Source of the DNA: Actinobacillus porcitonsillarum
GTDB lineage: Bacteria; Pseudomonadota; Gammaproteobacteria; Enterobacterales; Pasteurellaceae
Direction of reading: 5' to 3'
Assembly: GCF_003101015.1 (NCBI RefSeq)
Contig: NZ_CP029206.1
Location: forward strand, 1,995,001 to 2,059,000
DNA length: 64,000 bases
This document shows, piece after piece, positions 9,344 through 19,571 of the stretch (position 1 is the first letter of the stretch; the number at the start of each line of letters is the position of its first letter). Below the pieces are notes generated by a model. It saw only the letters and a program-made list of their open reading frames with translations, did no database searches and was not told where the DNA came from. The position numbers and the translations under genes are program-made.

Positions 9344-11689
9344 TTAATTAATTCCATACACCTCAGTATAAGGTATTAAACCTTTCTTCAACATACGGCT
9401 TACACCACTACCATAATTAGTGCCAAAACGTAGCTCAAAGTTCACACCGAATTTATTATCATAAAATAAATCTTTCAATGTATCACTGGTTGCATTTGAT
9501 GGTGTTGCCGTTAAACGACGTGCAACATAAACATTAGCACTCCAACAGCAAGTGTTGTAATTCATTGAGAATTGTGTCTCAACCGGTTTTTTCAAGGCAA
9601 TATCTTGATAATGGCTTGCCATTACTGCGATATTATCAGTTAATTCCCAGCCAACAACGCCTCCAACTTGCTTAATGTCTTGTCCATAACGATTCGTACT
9701 TAAATTCTGATCGATATACGCTTTACTTGCATAACGATAATTTAATTGAATCAGTTTATTATCACTCGGTTTATATTGCAAAGACGTATTTGCTAAAGAC
9801 GTTTGATTTAAACGAGTATCATATTGGTAACTGCCATGCCAATTCCATTTACGATGGAATTTCCAGTTAGATTCTAACGCCCATGATGAAGATCGCTTAG
9901 CAGTGCTATTAATCGAATTATCATCAATTTTTGAAGGACTTAAATAATAAGTCTGTCCTGCACTAAAGTTAAAAACTTCTGCACCTGTTTTATCACTAAA
10001 GAAACGAGTCGTTCCGCCTGCAATAATAAGGTTTGCAGACGAAATTCTATCTAAACCACTATAACGGCGATCATTAAATAATGAGAAATAATCATTTTGT
10101 AAAAGTGCTGAATCATAACCTAACCCTACACTTTGATGACGTTTAGAACCAATATCTCCCTGATTCTTATAAGGTCGATAAATATATTGCACTCTTGGCT
10201 CAAATGTCTGATTAAATCCACTAAATAATTGCTTATCCGCTTCTAACACCGTTTGGAAATCAAGTTTGAGCTGTGGAATAAAGCGGCTTACATTTTTCTT
10301 CATATCTTCCGCATTATTTCCAGATCCTTTTTGCTGAATATAGTGCGTTGCATAAAGCTTAGTTTCAACATTTAAACTACCATAACGATTTACAAGAGGT
10401 AAATTCAATGTTGGTTCAGCATGAAAACGCCACGCTTTAGGCATTAATTTACTGTCATTTTCAAAACGGGCTGCTTGCGCAAAAAATTTAAAATCGGCTA
10501 ATCCTTTGAATATATCGTTTTGGTAATAATTAAAATCAATCTGAGGTAAAACTCGATATGGACCAATATCTAAATCATCAAACGTCTGAAACTTTTTACC
10601 TGAAATAGATAAATTATAATTAGGTTGATAATAGCCTAATTTAAATTGTTGTGTCGCATATCCGTCCGTGCTATTTCCATAATCCGAATCAAAATCTGAG
10701 AAATAGCGTTTATCACTCACTTTTGTATAATCCACAGATAAGCGCCAATCGCTTAAGAAGCTCATATAATGACGCCAATGCATTAAATAACGTTTACGAT
10801 CACCATCTGCCGGTTGATATTCATCAAGACGATCTTTAGCCATATATTCACCGGCAACAAGCCCTTCTCCAAATCCTGTTAAATAACGGAATTCAGGACT
10901 GATTTGCCAACCACGACGAGAATAATAAGTAGGTGTAAATGTTGCATCCATATTAGGTGCAATATTCCAGTAAAATGGTTGAGAGTAGCTAAATCCATCT
11001 TTACTTGAACGATGGAAACTTGGGATCAATAACCCTGTACGGCGGCGATCCCCAATAGGGAATTGGAGATACGGCGAATAAAATATCGGTACACCAAGCA
11101 CTTTAAAACGAGCATGCCACATTTCGGCATATTCATCTTTAACATGTTGGATCATCTCATTCGCTTCAATAGACCAAGAATCATCATTCGTTAAACAAGA
11201 CGTAAAACTTGCATTTTTCAATGTTCGGGTATCTTCGCTAAACGAACCACTTTCAGCAGTACCTCGCCCTTGACGACCAACAAGCTGATATTCCGTATTT
11301 GCTAATGTCGCTTCTTTACTTGTTAGATCCATCGCTGCATCATGGCCCTGCGCTTGAATCATATTATCTTGATATTGATACTGCCCTTTTAAAAAGGCCT
11401 TACGCGCTTTATCACCATCTTGCTCAACTCGCACTTCATCTGCAACAATGGTACGGTTTCCTTGTTTGACACTTACATCACCAGTGTAAGTTGCATCTTT
11501 AGGCTGATTAATGACGGCACTATCGGCTTCAATATAAATCGGTAAATCAGTTTGTTCACCCTTTACCTCTTCTCCCTGAAAATGAGGAACGCCAAGTAAA
11601 CATTGTTCCCGTAAATCTGCTTGAGCATAACTGCTATAACAAGCCGCCATCACGGCCAGAGAAAGTAAGTTGTAACGCTGTTTCATCAT
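9344..11689 (-). CDS. lptD: LPS-assembly outer-membrane protein LptD
   Basis: A 781-residue outer-membrane protein that, with LptE, inserts LPS at the cell surface. It has a signal peptide ending at AQA, an N-terminal OstA/LptA-like periplasmic domain (roughly residues 50-190: [35 protein letters not shown]) and a large 26-strand barrel. The disulfide cysteines needed for function are all present: one near the mature N-terminus (REQCLLG), one at TSCLTND and the adjacent pair in NTCCWSAN. It is the last gene of the yihI-DUF2489-hemN-lptD run, 8 bp after hemN. Either of the first two Met codons could start it. Confidence 0.95.
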   Translation of the reverse strand: MMKQRYNLLSLAVMAACYSSYAQADLREQCLLGVPHFQGEEVKGEQTDLPIYIEADSAVINQPKDATYTGDVSVKQGNRTIVADEVRVEQDGDKARKAFLKGQYQYQDNMIQAQGHDAAMDLTSKEATLANTEYQLVGRQGRGTAESGSFSEDTRTLKNASFTSCLTNDDSWSIEANEMIQHVKDEYAEMWHARFKVLGVPIFYSPYLQFPIGDRRRTGLLIPSFHRSSKDGFSYSQPFYWNIAPNMDATFTPTYYSRRGWQISPEFRYLTGFGEGLVAGEYMAKDRLDEYQPADGDRKRYLMHWRHYMSFLSDWRLSVDYTKVSDKRYFSDFDSDYGNSTDGYATQQFKLGYYQPNYNLSISGKKFQTFDDLDIGPYRVLPQIDFNYYQNDIFKGLADFKFFAQAARFENDSKLMPKAWRFHAEPTLNLPLVNRYGSLNVETKLYATHYIQQKGSGNNAEDMKKNVSRFIPQLKLDFQTVLEADKQLFSGFNQTFEPRVQYIYRPYKNQGDIGSKRHQSVGLGYDSALLQNDYFSLFNDRRYSGLDRISSANLIIAGGTTRFFSDKTGAEVFNFSAGQTYYLSPSKIDDNSINSTAKRSSSWALESNWKFHRKWNWHGSYQYDTRLNQTSLANTSLQYKPSDNKLIQLNYRYASKAYIDQNLSTNRYGQDIKQVGGVVGWELTDNIAVMASHYQDIALKKPVETQFSMNYNTCCWSANVYVARRLTATPSNATSDTLKDLFYDNKFGVNFELRFGTNYGSGVSRMLKKGLIPYTEVYGIN

Positions 11690-11697
11690 TTTCTCTC

Positions 11698-13065
11698 TTA
11701 AATAATTCTTGAAAATTGTTGTCTTTTTGCAAGTTGTCTTGAATAAACATCAAAACATAAACAAATGTTACGAATTAATAAACGACCACGAGGCGATACA
11801 ACCATCGATTTATCATTTATTTCTAATAAACCATCTTCTGCTAATGGCGCAAGATAAGCCAAATCTTCAGCAAAATAGTTTTTAAAATCAATATCGTATG
11901 CCTTTTCCAAGTGGTCAAATTCTAATTTAAAATTGCAAATCAATGCTTTAATCACATCACGACGAAGACAATCATCTTTGGTTAAGACTAAACCTTTATG
12001 CAGAGCAATACCTTTTTCTTCAAGATCAGCATAATACTGTTTTAGCTCTTTTTGGTTTTGTGCATAAGTATCGCCTAATAAGCTAATCGCCGAAACACCC
12101 ATACCCAATAAATCACACTCTTCTTGAGTGGTATAGCCTTGGAAATTACGGTGTAATATCCCTTTTTCTTGAGCGATAGCTAATTCATCATCCGGCTTCG
12201 CAAAATGATCCATGCCGATAAACTTATAACCATTTTTACCTAAGAACTCAATGGAGTTTTGTAAAATCGTTAATTTTGTTTCCGGTGGTGGCAACATTTC
12301 ATCTTTAATTTTAATTTGAGCAGCAAAACGGCTTGGCAAATGCGCATAATTAAACACGCTCATACGATCAGGATTTAACTCTACTACCCTTTCAAGTGTG
12401 TACATAAAGCTTTCTACATTTTGCTTTGGTAAGCCATAAATCAGATCCACATTAGTTGAAACGAAGCCCAACTCTTTTGCTCGTTTCATTAACGCAAAAA
12501 TAAAGTCTTCATCTTGCTCACGATTAACTAATTGTTGAACTTCCTTATTAAAATCTTGGATCCCCATACTAATACGGTTAAATCCAATCTGACGAAGATG
12601 ATCGAGCATATCTAATTCGATTTCTCTTGGATCCATCTCGATACTAATTTCAGCATCTTCTGCAACATTAAAGTTTGACTTTAACATTTCCATTAAACGT
12701 GCTGATTGATCTTCATCTAAATAAGTTGGTGTACCGCCCCCCCAATGAATTTGGGTAACTTTGCGTTGCTTAAATAAAGGTGCTCGAGTACGGATTTCTT
12801 TTTCAAGATAATCTAAATAAATTTCAACTTTATGACGGTGGCGTGTAATCACTTTATTACAAGCACAGAAATAACAAAGTTTATGGCAAAAAGGAATATG
12901 AATATAAAGCGAGAGCGGACGTTCTGGATAACGCTGCGCTGCAAGTTTAAAGTCCTCATCGGTATAAGCCTCATTAAACTCTAATGCCGTTGGATAAGAA
13001 GTATAACGTGGACCTGATTGATTATATTTTTGAATAAGAGCTAAATCCCAAATAATTTCTGACAT
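11698..13065 (-). CDS. hemN: Oxygen-independent coproporphyrinogen III oxidase
   Basis: A 455-residue radical-SAM enzyme that decarboxylates coproporphyrinogen III to protoporphyrinogen IX under anaerobic conditions. The [4Fe-4S] motif is C60-x3-C64-x2-C67, with the extra Cys69 typical of true HemN rather than HemW. The SAM-binding GGGTPTYL is at about residues 110-117. Length matches E. coli HemN (457). Its ATG overlaps the stop of the upstream DUF2489 gene by one base (TAATG), indicating translational coupling. This fits the haem needs of the anaerobic formate respiration encoded later in the window. Confidence 0.95.
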   Translation of the reverse strand: MSEIIWDLALIQKYNQSGPRYTSYPTALEFNEAYTDEDFKLAAQRYPERPLSLYIHIPFCHKLCYFCACNKVITRHRHKVEIYLDYLEKEIRTRAPLFKQRKVTQIHWGGGTPTYLDEDQSARLMEMLKSNFNVAEDAEISIEMDPREIELDMLDHLRQIGFNRISMGIQDFNKEVQQLVNREQDEDFIFALMKRAKELGFVSTNVDLIYGLPKQNVESFMYTLERVVELNPDRMSVFNYAHLPSRFAAQIKIKDEMLPPPETKLTILQNSIEFLGKNGYKFIGMDHFAKPDDELAIAQEKGILHRNFQGYTTQEECDLLGMGVSAISLLGDTYAQNQKELKQYYADLEEKGIALHKGLVLTKDDCLRRDVIKALICNFKLEFDHLEKAYDIDFKNYFAEDLAYLAPLAEDGLLEINDKSMVVSPRGRLLIRNICLCFDVYSRQLAKRQQFSRII

Positions 13066-13532
13066 TAGAGAGCCTTTTTAAAATGGTTAATATTATCTAA
13101 TAACTGTGTACATTCACGTTTGATTTCATCGCAAAGTTCTGCTTCTTTGGCTTCCCTTGCTAAATCTTGTCGCATTCTTTCATTACGTTTTAAATTTTTT
13201 CGTTCATCTAAAATTGCCATTTCTTCGACAAATTGATAAAGCGCCCACATCGCAGCATAATCAGACAACTTTTTGCCTAATACGTCTAATAAGGGTTTTA
13301 GCCTTAAAACACCCTCAGAGAGATCGCATTGTTCCACTATCATTGCACGGGCAATCACATCTACACTATCCACAATGCGAAGAAACCGCTCTTTCTGCGC
13401 TTCTTCGGCTTGCTTTTGTAATTCAAGTTCCAACGCTTTTTGATTTTTCAATCTGATCCATAAATAGATCGCATATCCCACTAAAGAAAGTAAAATCAAT
13501 ACCGCAAGAACAATAAGAAAAAATCTAAACAT
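13065..13532 (-). CDS. DUF2489 membrane-anchored protein
   Basis: A 155-residue protein with one N-terminal transmembrane helix (about residues 4-27, FFLIVLAVLILLSLVGYAIYLWI), followed by a charged, predicted helical cytosolic part (KALELELQKQAEEAQKERF) and a conserved region around SVDVIARAMIVEQCDLSEG. It matches what I know of the DUF2489 family of gamma-proteobacteria, which has no assigned function. It is translationally coupled to hemN and lies 13 bp after yihI, so it may serve haem synthesis or ribosome biogenesis, but that is only context. Confidence 0.72.
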   Translation of the reverse strand: MFRFFLIVLAVLILLSLVGYAIYLWIRLKNQKALELELQKQAEEAQKERFLRIVDSVDVIARAMIVEQCDLSEGVLRLKPLLDVLGKKLSDYAAMWALYQFVEEMAILDERKNLKRNERMRQDLAREAKEAELCDEIKRECTQLLDNINHFKKAL

Positions 13533-13545
13533 CGTTTAAAAATCA

Positions 13546-14121
13546 CTATTTAAATTGATTAAGATCCACTGTTTCAAATTGACGAAGTAATGCGTTACCA
13601 TCGTCCTCTTCTTCAATACCTAAAATTGTCATCAACTCATCAATACGATCTAAGCATTCATCAACAAATTTTTGATCTTCTGCAGAAAGCGCTTTTCCTG
13701 CATCTAATTCATCAAGTAATTGATGTAAACATTCATTATTTTCCAACTGAGCTAATTCCATTTCAGGCGTAAGTGTCGGTTTTTGTAATTCTGACGGAAT
13801 TACGGGTTGGATCTGCTGACCTTTTTCAGGTTTATTGATAAATTCAACCATCAATGGCACTTTCTTACGGCTACCAATACGAGGGTCTTTAACTTCTTTA
13901 ACAACTTCGTTCTTTTTAACAGTTGGATCAATATGGCGAGAACCACTTGGCAAGCCTTTATGTTTACGTTTCTTTTTCTCTTCACGGGCTTTTGCATCCA
14001 ACTCATAACGTGTCGGTTTACGGTTTTTACCACCACTTAATTTAGGTTGTTCAGGTTTTTTATCCGCCTTGCGGGTTGGCATAATATCCGTAATGCGGCG
14101 TGTTTTCTTTGTTCTACTCAT
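13546..14121 (-). CDS. yihI: Der GTPase-activating protein YihI
   Basis: A 191-residue protein. Its very basic N-terminal half ([40 protein letters not shown]) is followed by an acidic C-terminal region (LIDELDAG-like [20 protein letters not shown]). This is the layout of YihI, which stimulates GTP hydrolysis by the ribosome-assembly GTPase Der (EngA) and slows 50S maturation. It is the first gene of the operon leading to hemN and lptD, as yihI-hemN are neighbours in E. coli. Confidence 0.88.
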   Translation of the reverse strand: MSRTKKTRRITDIMPTRKADKKPEQPKLSGGKNRKPTRYELDAKAREEKKKRKHKGLPSGSRHIDPTVKKNEVVKEVKDPRIGSRKKVPLMVEFINKPEKGQQIQPVIPSELQKPTLTPEMELAQLENNECLHQLLDELDAGKALSAEDQKFVDECLDRIDELMTILGIEEEDDGNALLRQFETVDLNQFK

Positions 14122-14279
14122 TGTATCTTCTCGTTTCTCTATTTATCTAAATACTAAATGACTTATTCTACAAGGAAAGCATACAACTTAACAGTATTTT
14201 ATCTAATCGCGGTATGTAAACATTTCCTATTTCATAAATATTTATTATCCGATAAATAAATCATTTTCATTTTACGATA

Positions 14280-14306
14280 TTGACAAACCTTTATTATTCA
14301 TATAAT
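14280..14306 (+). promoter_or_regulatory. Probable gltS promoter
   Basis: TTGACA (14280-14285) and TATAAT (14301-14306) are perfect hexamers but the spacer is only 15 bp, shorter than optimal. Confidence 0.6.
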
Positions 14307-14325
14307 TTCGAGCAATCGTTTTACT

Positions 14326-14344
14326 GCTTGCTAGCTTAGCAAGC
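14326..14344 (+). promoter_or_regulatory. Perfect stem-loop in the gltS leader
   Basis: GCTTGCTA (14326-14333) and TAGCAAGC (14337-14344) form an 8-bp stem with a GCT loop. It ends six bases before the AAGAGGA ribosome site of gltS, between the inferred transcription start and the GTG start codon. It could affect translation or mRNA stability. Confidence 0.55.
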
Positions 14345-14364
14345 CTACACAAGAGGATATTTTC

Positions 14365-15582
14365 GTGGAACCGATTGTTTTAAATGGCTATCACACTCTA
14401 ATTGCAGCAACCTTGGTTTTGCTTTTAGGGCGTCTTTTAGTTAAAAAAATTAAATTTTTACAGGATTTCAACATCCCTGAAGCCGTTGCTGGTGGTTTAA
14501 TTGCTGCTGCAATTATTTTCAGTATCTATCACTGGGCAGGCATTTCATTCCAATTCGAAAAAAGCTTACAAAATGCATTCATGCTTGTATTCTTCTCATC
14601 TATCGGATTATCGGCTGATTTCTCTCGCTTAAAACAAGGTGGAATTCCGCTTGTTATCTTCTTAGTTGTTGTAAGTGTACTTATTTTTGTTCAAAATGCC
14701 GTTGGCGTAAGCTTAGCTTCTGCATTTGGTTTAGATCCAAAAATTGGCTTAATTACAGGTTCAATTACTTTAACCGGTGGTCATGGTACTGGTGCAGCAT
14801 GGGCTGAGACCTTTACCAAACAATATGGCTTACCAGGAGTCATGGAAATGGCAATGGCATCTGCAACCTTTGGTTTAGTGGCTGGTGGTTTAATTGGTGG
14901 CCCGGTTGCTCGCCGTTTAGTAAACAACATGAAACGCGGTAAAAAAGCTTATACCAAAAAAGTAGATACCTCAGCCGATCAATATGATGGCGAAACGTTT
15001 GAAGAAAAAGATCATGTCCGTTTCATTACCGCAAGCTCAACCATTGAGACCATGGCATTATTTGCAGCATGTTTAGCTTTCTCTTCAGTCATGGCGGCAA
15101 ACTTCTCTGACTTAGGCTTACCGCAATTCGTTTGGGCATTAGGTTTTGGTGTATTACTACGTAATATTTTAACGAAAGTATTTAAATTCGACATGTTCGA
15201 CCGTGCGATCGATGTATTTGGTAACGCATCATTAAGCTTATTCTTAGCAATGGCATTAATGAGTATCAAATTATGGGAATTAGCAGGTCTTGCAGGTCCA
15301 ATGTTAATAATCCTACTTATCCAAACCTTAGTAATGATCCTTTACGGTTATTTCATTACTTTCCGTGTTATGGGTAAAGATTATGATGCAGCGATTTTAA
15401 CAGCTGGTCACTGCGGTTTCGGTTTAGGTGCGACACCGACTGCGGTTGCAAATATGCAATCGGTAACTGAAACATTCGGACCATCGCATAAAGCTTTCTT
15501 AATCGTACCGCTTGTAGGTGCATTCTTCGTAGATTTAATTAACCTTGGTGCAATTACCTGGTTCGTTAAATTCTTAGGATAA
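14365..15582 (+). CDS. gltS: Sodium/glutamate symporter
   Basis: A 405-residue polytopic inner-membrane carrier that imports L- and D-glutamate with sodium. It has GltS signatures in both pseudo-symmetric halves: GSITLTGGHGTGAAWAETF (about residues 130-148) and the matching GHCGFGLGATPTAVANM re-entrant segment (about 350-366). It starts with GTG preceded by AAGAGGA at seven bases. It is a single gene between a good promoter and a perfect terminator. Confidence 0.95.
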   Translation: MEPIVLNGYHTLIAATLVLLLGRLLVKKIKFLQDFNIPEAVAGGLIAAAIIFSIYHWAGISFQFEKSLQNAFMLVFFSSIGLSADFSRLKQGGIPLVIFLVVVSVLIFVQNAVGVSLASAFGLDPKIGLITGSITLTGGHGTGAAWAETFTKQYGLPGVMEMAMASATFGLVAGGLIGGPVARRLVNNMKRGKKAYTKKVDTSADQYDGETFEEKDHVRFITASSTIETMALFAACLAFSSVMAANFSDLGLPQFVWALGFGVLLRNILTKVFKFDMFDRAIDVFGNASLSLFLAMALMSIKLWELAGLAGPMLIILLIQTLVMILYGYFITFRVMGKDYDAAILTAGHCGFGLGATPTAVANMQSVTETFGPSHKAFLIVPLVGAFFVDLINLGAITWFVKFLG

Positions 15583-15584
15583 AA

Positions 15585-15613
15585 AAATAGGCGGTTTTTA
15601 ACCGCCTATTTTT
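15585..15613 (+). terminator. Rho-independent terminator after gltS
   Basis: Twelve-base-pair arms AAATAGGCGGTT (15585-15596) and AACCGCCTATTT (15600-15611) surround a TTT loop, and the U-tract continues into the following T residues. It starts three bases after the gltS stop. Confidence 0.9.
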
Positions 15614-15643
15614 ATATTATGATAGTCGTTGAATAAAATTTAA

Positions 15644-15716
15644 TTTGTAGGGGCAAATCACATTTGCCCCAAATCATCTCTGAAATATCAGGACGAATGT
15701 AATTCGCCCCTACAAA
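15644..15716. repeat. GTAGGGGC palindromic repeat, copy A
   Basis: A 73-bp element bounded by perfect 11-bp inverted ends (TTTGTAGGGGC at 15644-15654, GCCCCTACAAA at 15706-15716). Inside are two hairpins, GGGGCAAAT-CAC-ATTTGCCCC and (imperfect) GGACGAAT-GTA-ATTCGCCC. The same design recurs at 40903-40970, with diverged relatives at 31991-32051 and 35029-35053. It is non-coding and lies between convergent gltS and yacL, so it resembles a small palindromic mobile repeat. Confidence 0.8.
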
Positions 15717-15740
15717 ATAAACTCTACACAACACCGCTCT

Positions 15741-16121
15741 TTAATGGTAAGTTTGGATAAATTTTTGATAAGCCTTTAAAAACATTTCAAAATCATCTAA
15801 ACCACAAAATGCAATGCTTTCCTCATTATAAAATTGCAATCCTTCTTCCATCTCTTGTTCATCAAAAGCATCATCTAAATTATTGGCTTTTACCATCACT
15901 TCATCGCTATTGAAATAAAGGCTGTATTCTTTACCTTCAAAAACACACTCATAATTATTCGGGTAGATGCTTTTACAATGTTCAATTTCGTTTAAGATAG
16001 AATGAAGTTCTTTTGTGCCATTACCAACAATTTCACTATTTAGCCAACGGGCAAATGCTTCGTGATCCATTGAGCAACGTGCAATTACACCGTGCATTGT
16101 GTGAGTGAATTGGTATTCCAT
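15741..16121 (-). CDS. yacL: UPF0231 family protein YacL
   Basis: A 126-residue small acidic cytosolic protein matching YacL/UPF0231 along its whole length: [23 protein letters not shown]..., [36 protein letters not shown]. Function is unknown in all species I know of. It is monocistronic between repeat copy A and glnE. The start ATG is preceded by AAGGAGG, an unusually strong ribosome site for this window. Confidence 0.88.
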   Translation of the reverse strand: MEYQFTHTMHGVIARCSMDHEAFARWLNSEIVGNGTKELHSILNEIEHCKSIYPNNYECVFEGKEYSLYFNSDEVMVKANNLDDAFDEQEMEEGLQFYNEESIAFCGLDDFEMFLKAYQKFIQTYH

Positions 16122-16165
16122 ACTTCCTCCTTATAAAATTTCACCTCATTATAACGTACAAGCGG

Positions 16166-19048
16166 TTATTTTTCGGTAAAAATTTGCAACCACATTTGTT
16201 GAACAAAGGCTCTTTCTTCCACAAATTCATCTGCATTCACTATACTTTCACTTCGCAAAAGATTTAAGTGATGAATTCGATTACGAATGGATGTATAACA
16301 GCGCTTCATCTCATTGCCTTGTTCTGATGTTAATATATGACAAGCCATCGCTGCATCAAAAATACGTACATTATCCGACCAAATTGCCATATCAGGGTAT
16401 TGATGTGAATAAGCAAGCACCAAATATTGTGCGATAAATTCAATATCGGTAATGCCGCCTTGATCCGTTTTTAAATGGAATTGAGCTTGGTTAGTGTTTG
16501 CTAAGTGCTGATACATCTTTTCACGCATTTCGCAAATATCTTGCTTTAATTGACCGCTTGATCTTACTTTTGATAGCGTACTTTGGCGAATTTGCTCAAA
16601 TCTTTCCCTTAATATCGCAGAACCGTAAACACATCTTGCCCGAACTAATGCTTGGCTCTCCCACGTCCAAGCCTCATTTTTCTGATAAAAATCATAAGCG
16701 TTAAATGTACTGACCAATAATCCTGCTTCACCGGATGGCCGTAAACGCATATCGACTTCATACAAGACACCGGCACTGGTATTTAAATTAAAAATGGAAT
16801 TAATTTTTTGCGCAAGTTTTAAATAAAACTGATGACTTGAAATAGACTTCTTCCCACCCACAGTTTCACTATTTTCTGGGGCGTTATGCAAAAAGACTAA
16901 ATCTAAGTCCGAGTTGTAACCTAACTCAATCCCCCCTAATTTTCCATAGCCAATCACAGCAAAATCTTGCTCGCCTTCTGCTAAATGTTCCGGATAACCA
17001 AAACGTTGCCCTACCGATTTCCATGCCATATTAACTACAGCAGCAATAATGGCTTCCGCTAAATAAGTCAAATGATCGCTAATTTTCATAACAGGTAATA
17101 CATCTAAAATATCTGCAGCGGCTATACGTAAAATATGGCTTTGCTTAAACTGGCGTAAGCCATCAATCAAAGCCTCTTCATCCTCTTCAGGAATGCGGAT
17201 CAAGTACTCTTGTAGCGCCTTGTGATATTCGTTTAGTTCTAAAACCTGAGTAAGCCCTTTATTACTGATAAGTTCATCAAGCAACATTGGATAACGAGCG
17301 ATCTGCTCCGCAATCATAATCGATTGCCCACACAAACGAACAAGTTGTGGCAGAATTTGCTCTTTTTCTAAAAGTAGCTCTAAGTAAGTTGTTCGTGTCG
17401 TGATCTTATCCACGATATTCAACAGACGAGGTAGTAGCACTAAATAATTCGGCTGTGAACAAACAGTGTCTAACACTTTTGGCATAAGCGAACGTAAAAC
17501 CTCTCGTCCTCGAACGCCAATTGCTCGTTTAACCCAATCTTGGAAAGTCGAAGATAATCGTTGAAAAATCTCCGGATAATCTTGTTCCGCCACAGGATAG
17601 TCTTGCAAAACTAAATTAAGCTCTTCTTGAGTTATTTCATAATGAAGAATATCTTTCCAAACGGATAATTTTTCATTCTCCTCATCCGTTTCCTCCTCTT
17701 CTTCCCCAATCAATTCATTAAAAACCGCTCGAACATTGCGCTGATGTTGAGATAACACCTCAAGAAAATCCTGCCACGTACGCATTTCATACTGAACAAC
17801 TTGAGCTTCCCCATTTCCTTCAATCAAATACGATTGCGTAGCAAAAACAATTCGTTGGCGATCTTCCTCGTCTGAAGGCAATGTTTGAGTTTGTTTATCA
17901 TCAATCGCTTGCAAGACATTTTCCACTTGGCGCAAGAAAAGATAGGCTTGACGCAGTTGCTCAACCTGTACATCTGTCAGTAAATGTAATTGCGCTAATT
18001 GCGGCAACACCGAAAGCAAACTACGTTCTTGTAGAATTTTATCCCGTCCCCCTCTAATCATTTGAAAGGTTTGCACAATAAATTCAACTTCCCGAATACC
18101 ACCGGCACCTAATTTAATGTTATCGGTTAAATGACGGCGTATGACCTCTCGGCTAATTTTTAACTTCATTTCTCGCAATGATTGAATCGCACTAAAATCC
18201 AAATAACGGCGATAAACAAACGGGCGTAACATTTGTTTTAAATAGCGATGATTTAAATTGGTGAAATCTTCGCCTAAAATCTTCGCCTTAATCATCGCAT
18301 AGCGTTCCCAGTCTCTTCCTTGCTCTTGGTAGTAATCTTCCATTGCTGCAAAGCTGAGAACTAATGCGCCACTGTCGCCAAAAGGGCGAAGTCGCATATC
18401 TGTGCGATAGACAAAACCATCTACGGTAATCTCATCTAAAGCTCGAATTAACCGCTGACCTAATCGGGTAAAAAATTTGCTATTTTCAATCGGTTTACGA
18501 CCGCCAACAGTTTCGCCGGCATCAGGATAAACAAAAATCAAATCAATATCTGAAGAAAAATTAAGCTCTCGTCCGCCTAATTTTCCCATTCCCAAAATCA
18601 GTAACTCCTGCTTTTCTCCCAACATATTCATTGGCGTGCCATATTCTTCACAACAACGCTGATACAACCAATCTCGTGCAGCTAAAATAAGAGCTTCGGC
18701 TAAATCAGACAGATGTTGGAAAATAAATTCTACCGTTGCTAATTTATTGGATTGGAGATAACTCAACGCAGCCATTTCTTGATGACGAAAACCCCGTAAC
18801 ACTTTTGCTAAATGTTCTTCATTTTCAACCGCTTGTAATCGTTCTGCTAATTTTGTCGCATAATTACCGCATTGCTCAATAGAAGGTGGGGAAGTTTGCC
18901 AGCTCGCTAATAATTCCGGTTGGGTTTGTAATGTTCGCTTCACAAAAGAAGACATTACCACCGCTGTTGCAAGCGGTTGATTTTGATAAAAATGCTGCAA
19001 ATGGCTCACGTTATTTTTTTCAGAAAGTACATCGAATGGAATAGACAT
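16166..19048 (-). CDS. glnE: Glutamine synthetase adenylyltransferase/adenylyl-removing enzyme
   Basis: About 960 residues from the ATG of MSIPFDVLS. It adenylylates and de-adenylylates GlnA in response to PII and glutamine. Two nucleotidyltransferase halves are visible: GMGKLGGRELNFSSDIDLIF in the adenylyl-removing N-terminal half and GYGKLGGIELGYNSDLDLVF in the adenylyl-transferring C-terminal half, each with the catalytic D-x-D. The reading frame stays open upstream to a TTG at 19108 with AAGGA about six bases before it, which would add 20 residues. I prefer 19048 because it aligns better with the E. coli N-terminus, but the ribosome site favours the TTG. It is divergent from rpsO. Confidence 0.92.
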   Translation of the reverse strand: MSIPFDVLSEKNNVSHLQHFYQNQPLATAVVMSSFVKRTLQTQPELLASWQTSPPSIEQCGNYATKLAERLQAVENEEHLAKVLRGFRHQEMAALSYLQSNKLATVEFIFQHLSDLAEALILAARDWLYQRCCEEYGTPMNMLGEKQELLILGMGKLGGRELNFSSDIDLIFVYPDAGETVGGRKPIENSKFFTRLGQRLIRALDEITVDGFVYRTDMRLRPFGDSGALVLSFAAMEDYYQEQGRDWERYAMIKAKILGEDFTNLNHRYLKQMLRPFVYRRYLDFSAIQSLREMKLKISREVIRRHLTDNIKLGAGGIREVEFIVQTFQMIRGGRDKILQERSLLSVLPQLAQLHLLTDVQVEQLRQAYLFLRQVENVLQAIDDKQTQTLPSDEEDRQRIVFATQSYLIEGNGEAQVVQYEMRTWQDFLEVLSQHQRNVRAVFNELIGEEEEETDEENEKLSVWKDILHYEITQEELNLVLQDYPVAEQDYPEIFQRLSSTFQDWVKRAIGVRGREVLRSLMPKVLDTVCSQPNYLVLLPRLLNIVDKITTRTTYLELLLEKEQILPQLVRLCGQSIMIAEQIARYPMLLDELISNKGLTQVLELNEYHKALQEYLIRIPEEDEEALIDGLRQFKQSHILRIAAADILDVLPVMKISDHLTYLAEAIIAAVVNMAWKSVGQRFGYPEHLAEGEQDFAVIGYGKLGGIELGYNSDLDLVFLHNAPENSETVGGKKSISSHQFYLKLAQKINSIFNLNTSAGVLYEVDMRLRPSGEAGLLVSTFNAYDFYQKNEAWTWESQALVRARCVYGSAILRERFEQIRQSTLSKVRSSGQLKQDICEMREKMYQHLANTNQAQFHLKTDQGGITDIEFIAQYLVLAYSHQYPDMAIWSDNVRIFDAAMACHILTSEQGNEMKRCYTSIRNRIHHLNLLRSESIVNADEFVEERAFVQQMWLQIFTEK

Positions 19049-19124
19049 ATTTAAACCCATAATAAAATTCACTTTGGCTAATGTACATTTTGTTAAATCG
19101 CATAGCAATAATTTCCTTCATCTA

Positions 19125-19153
19125 TTGATTTATTCTTTATTTGCTCGTAAAAT
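19125..19153 (+). promoter_or_regulatory. rpsO promoter
   Basis: TTGATT (19125-19130) and TAAAAT (19148-19153) are separated by 17 bp and lie about 75 bp upstream of the rpsO start. The leader contains a TTGAT/ATCAA inverted repeat (19192-19206) that might take part in S15 autoregulation. Confidence 0.65.
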
Positions 19154-19229
19154 CATCGCTCCTTGTCATAGCTGAGTTAGAGATCGGCTATTGATGTATT
19201 ATCAACCCTTAACAAAAAGGAAATTAAAA

Positions 19230-19499
19230 ATGTCTCTAAGCGTAGAAGCAAAAGCAAAAATCGTTGCTGAATTTGGTCGTGATGCAAAAGATACTGGTTC
19301 TTCAGAAGTTCAAATTGCATTATTAACAGCACAAATCAACCACTTACAAGCACACTTTGCTGAGCACAAAAAAGATCACCACGGTCGTCGTGGTTTATTA
19401 CGTATGGTTTCTCGCCGTCGTAAATTATTAGACTACTTAAAACGTACTGATCTTGCTAAATATTCAGAAACTATCGCACGTTTAGGTTTACGTCGCTAA
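19230..19499 (+). CDS. rpsO: 30S ribosomal protein S15
   Basis: An 89-residue primary 16S rRNA-binding protein of the small subunit platform. Diagnostic segments are [39 protein letters not shown] and DYLKRTD. The start is the ATG at 19230, with AAGG at 19217-19220; the frame is open further upstream but those codons are leader. It is a single gene with its own promoter and terminator, not linked to pnp in this window (the downstream gene is DUF808). Confidence 0.97.
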   Translation: MSLSVEAKAKIVAEFGRDAKDTGSSEVQIALLTAQINHLQAHFAEHKKDHHGRRGLLRMVSRRRKLLDYLKRTDLAKYSETIARLGLRR

Positions 19500-19519
19500 T
19501 TTCAAATATTTGGAATGGG

Positions 19520-19547
19520 AACCGAGCAAATTTGCTCGGTTTTTTTA
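19520..19547 (+). terminator. Rho-independent terminator after rpsO
   Basis: The self-complementary run AACCGAGC-AAATTT-GCTCGGTT (19520-19541) is followed by a run of T. Confidence 0.92.
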
Positions 19548-19571
19548 TAACTCACACAAGAAATATGAATT

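Noticed and set aside
19048..19108. Extended N-terminus of glnE from a TTG
   Set aside because: Not fully rejected: the TTG has a fair ribosome site, but the extra residues (LCDLTKC...) do not fit the family start, so the ATG at 19048 was preferred.
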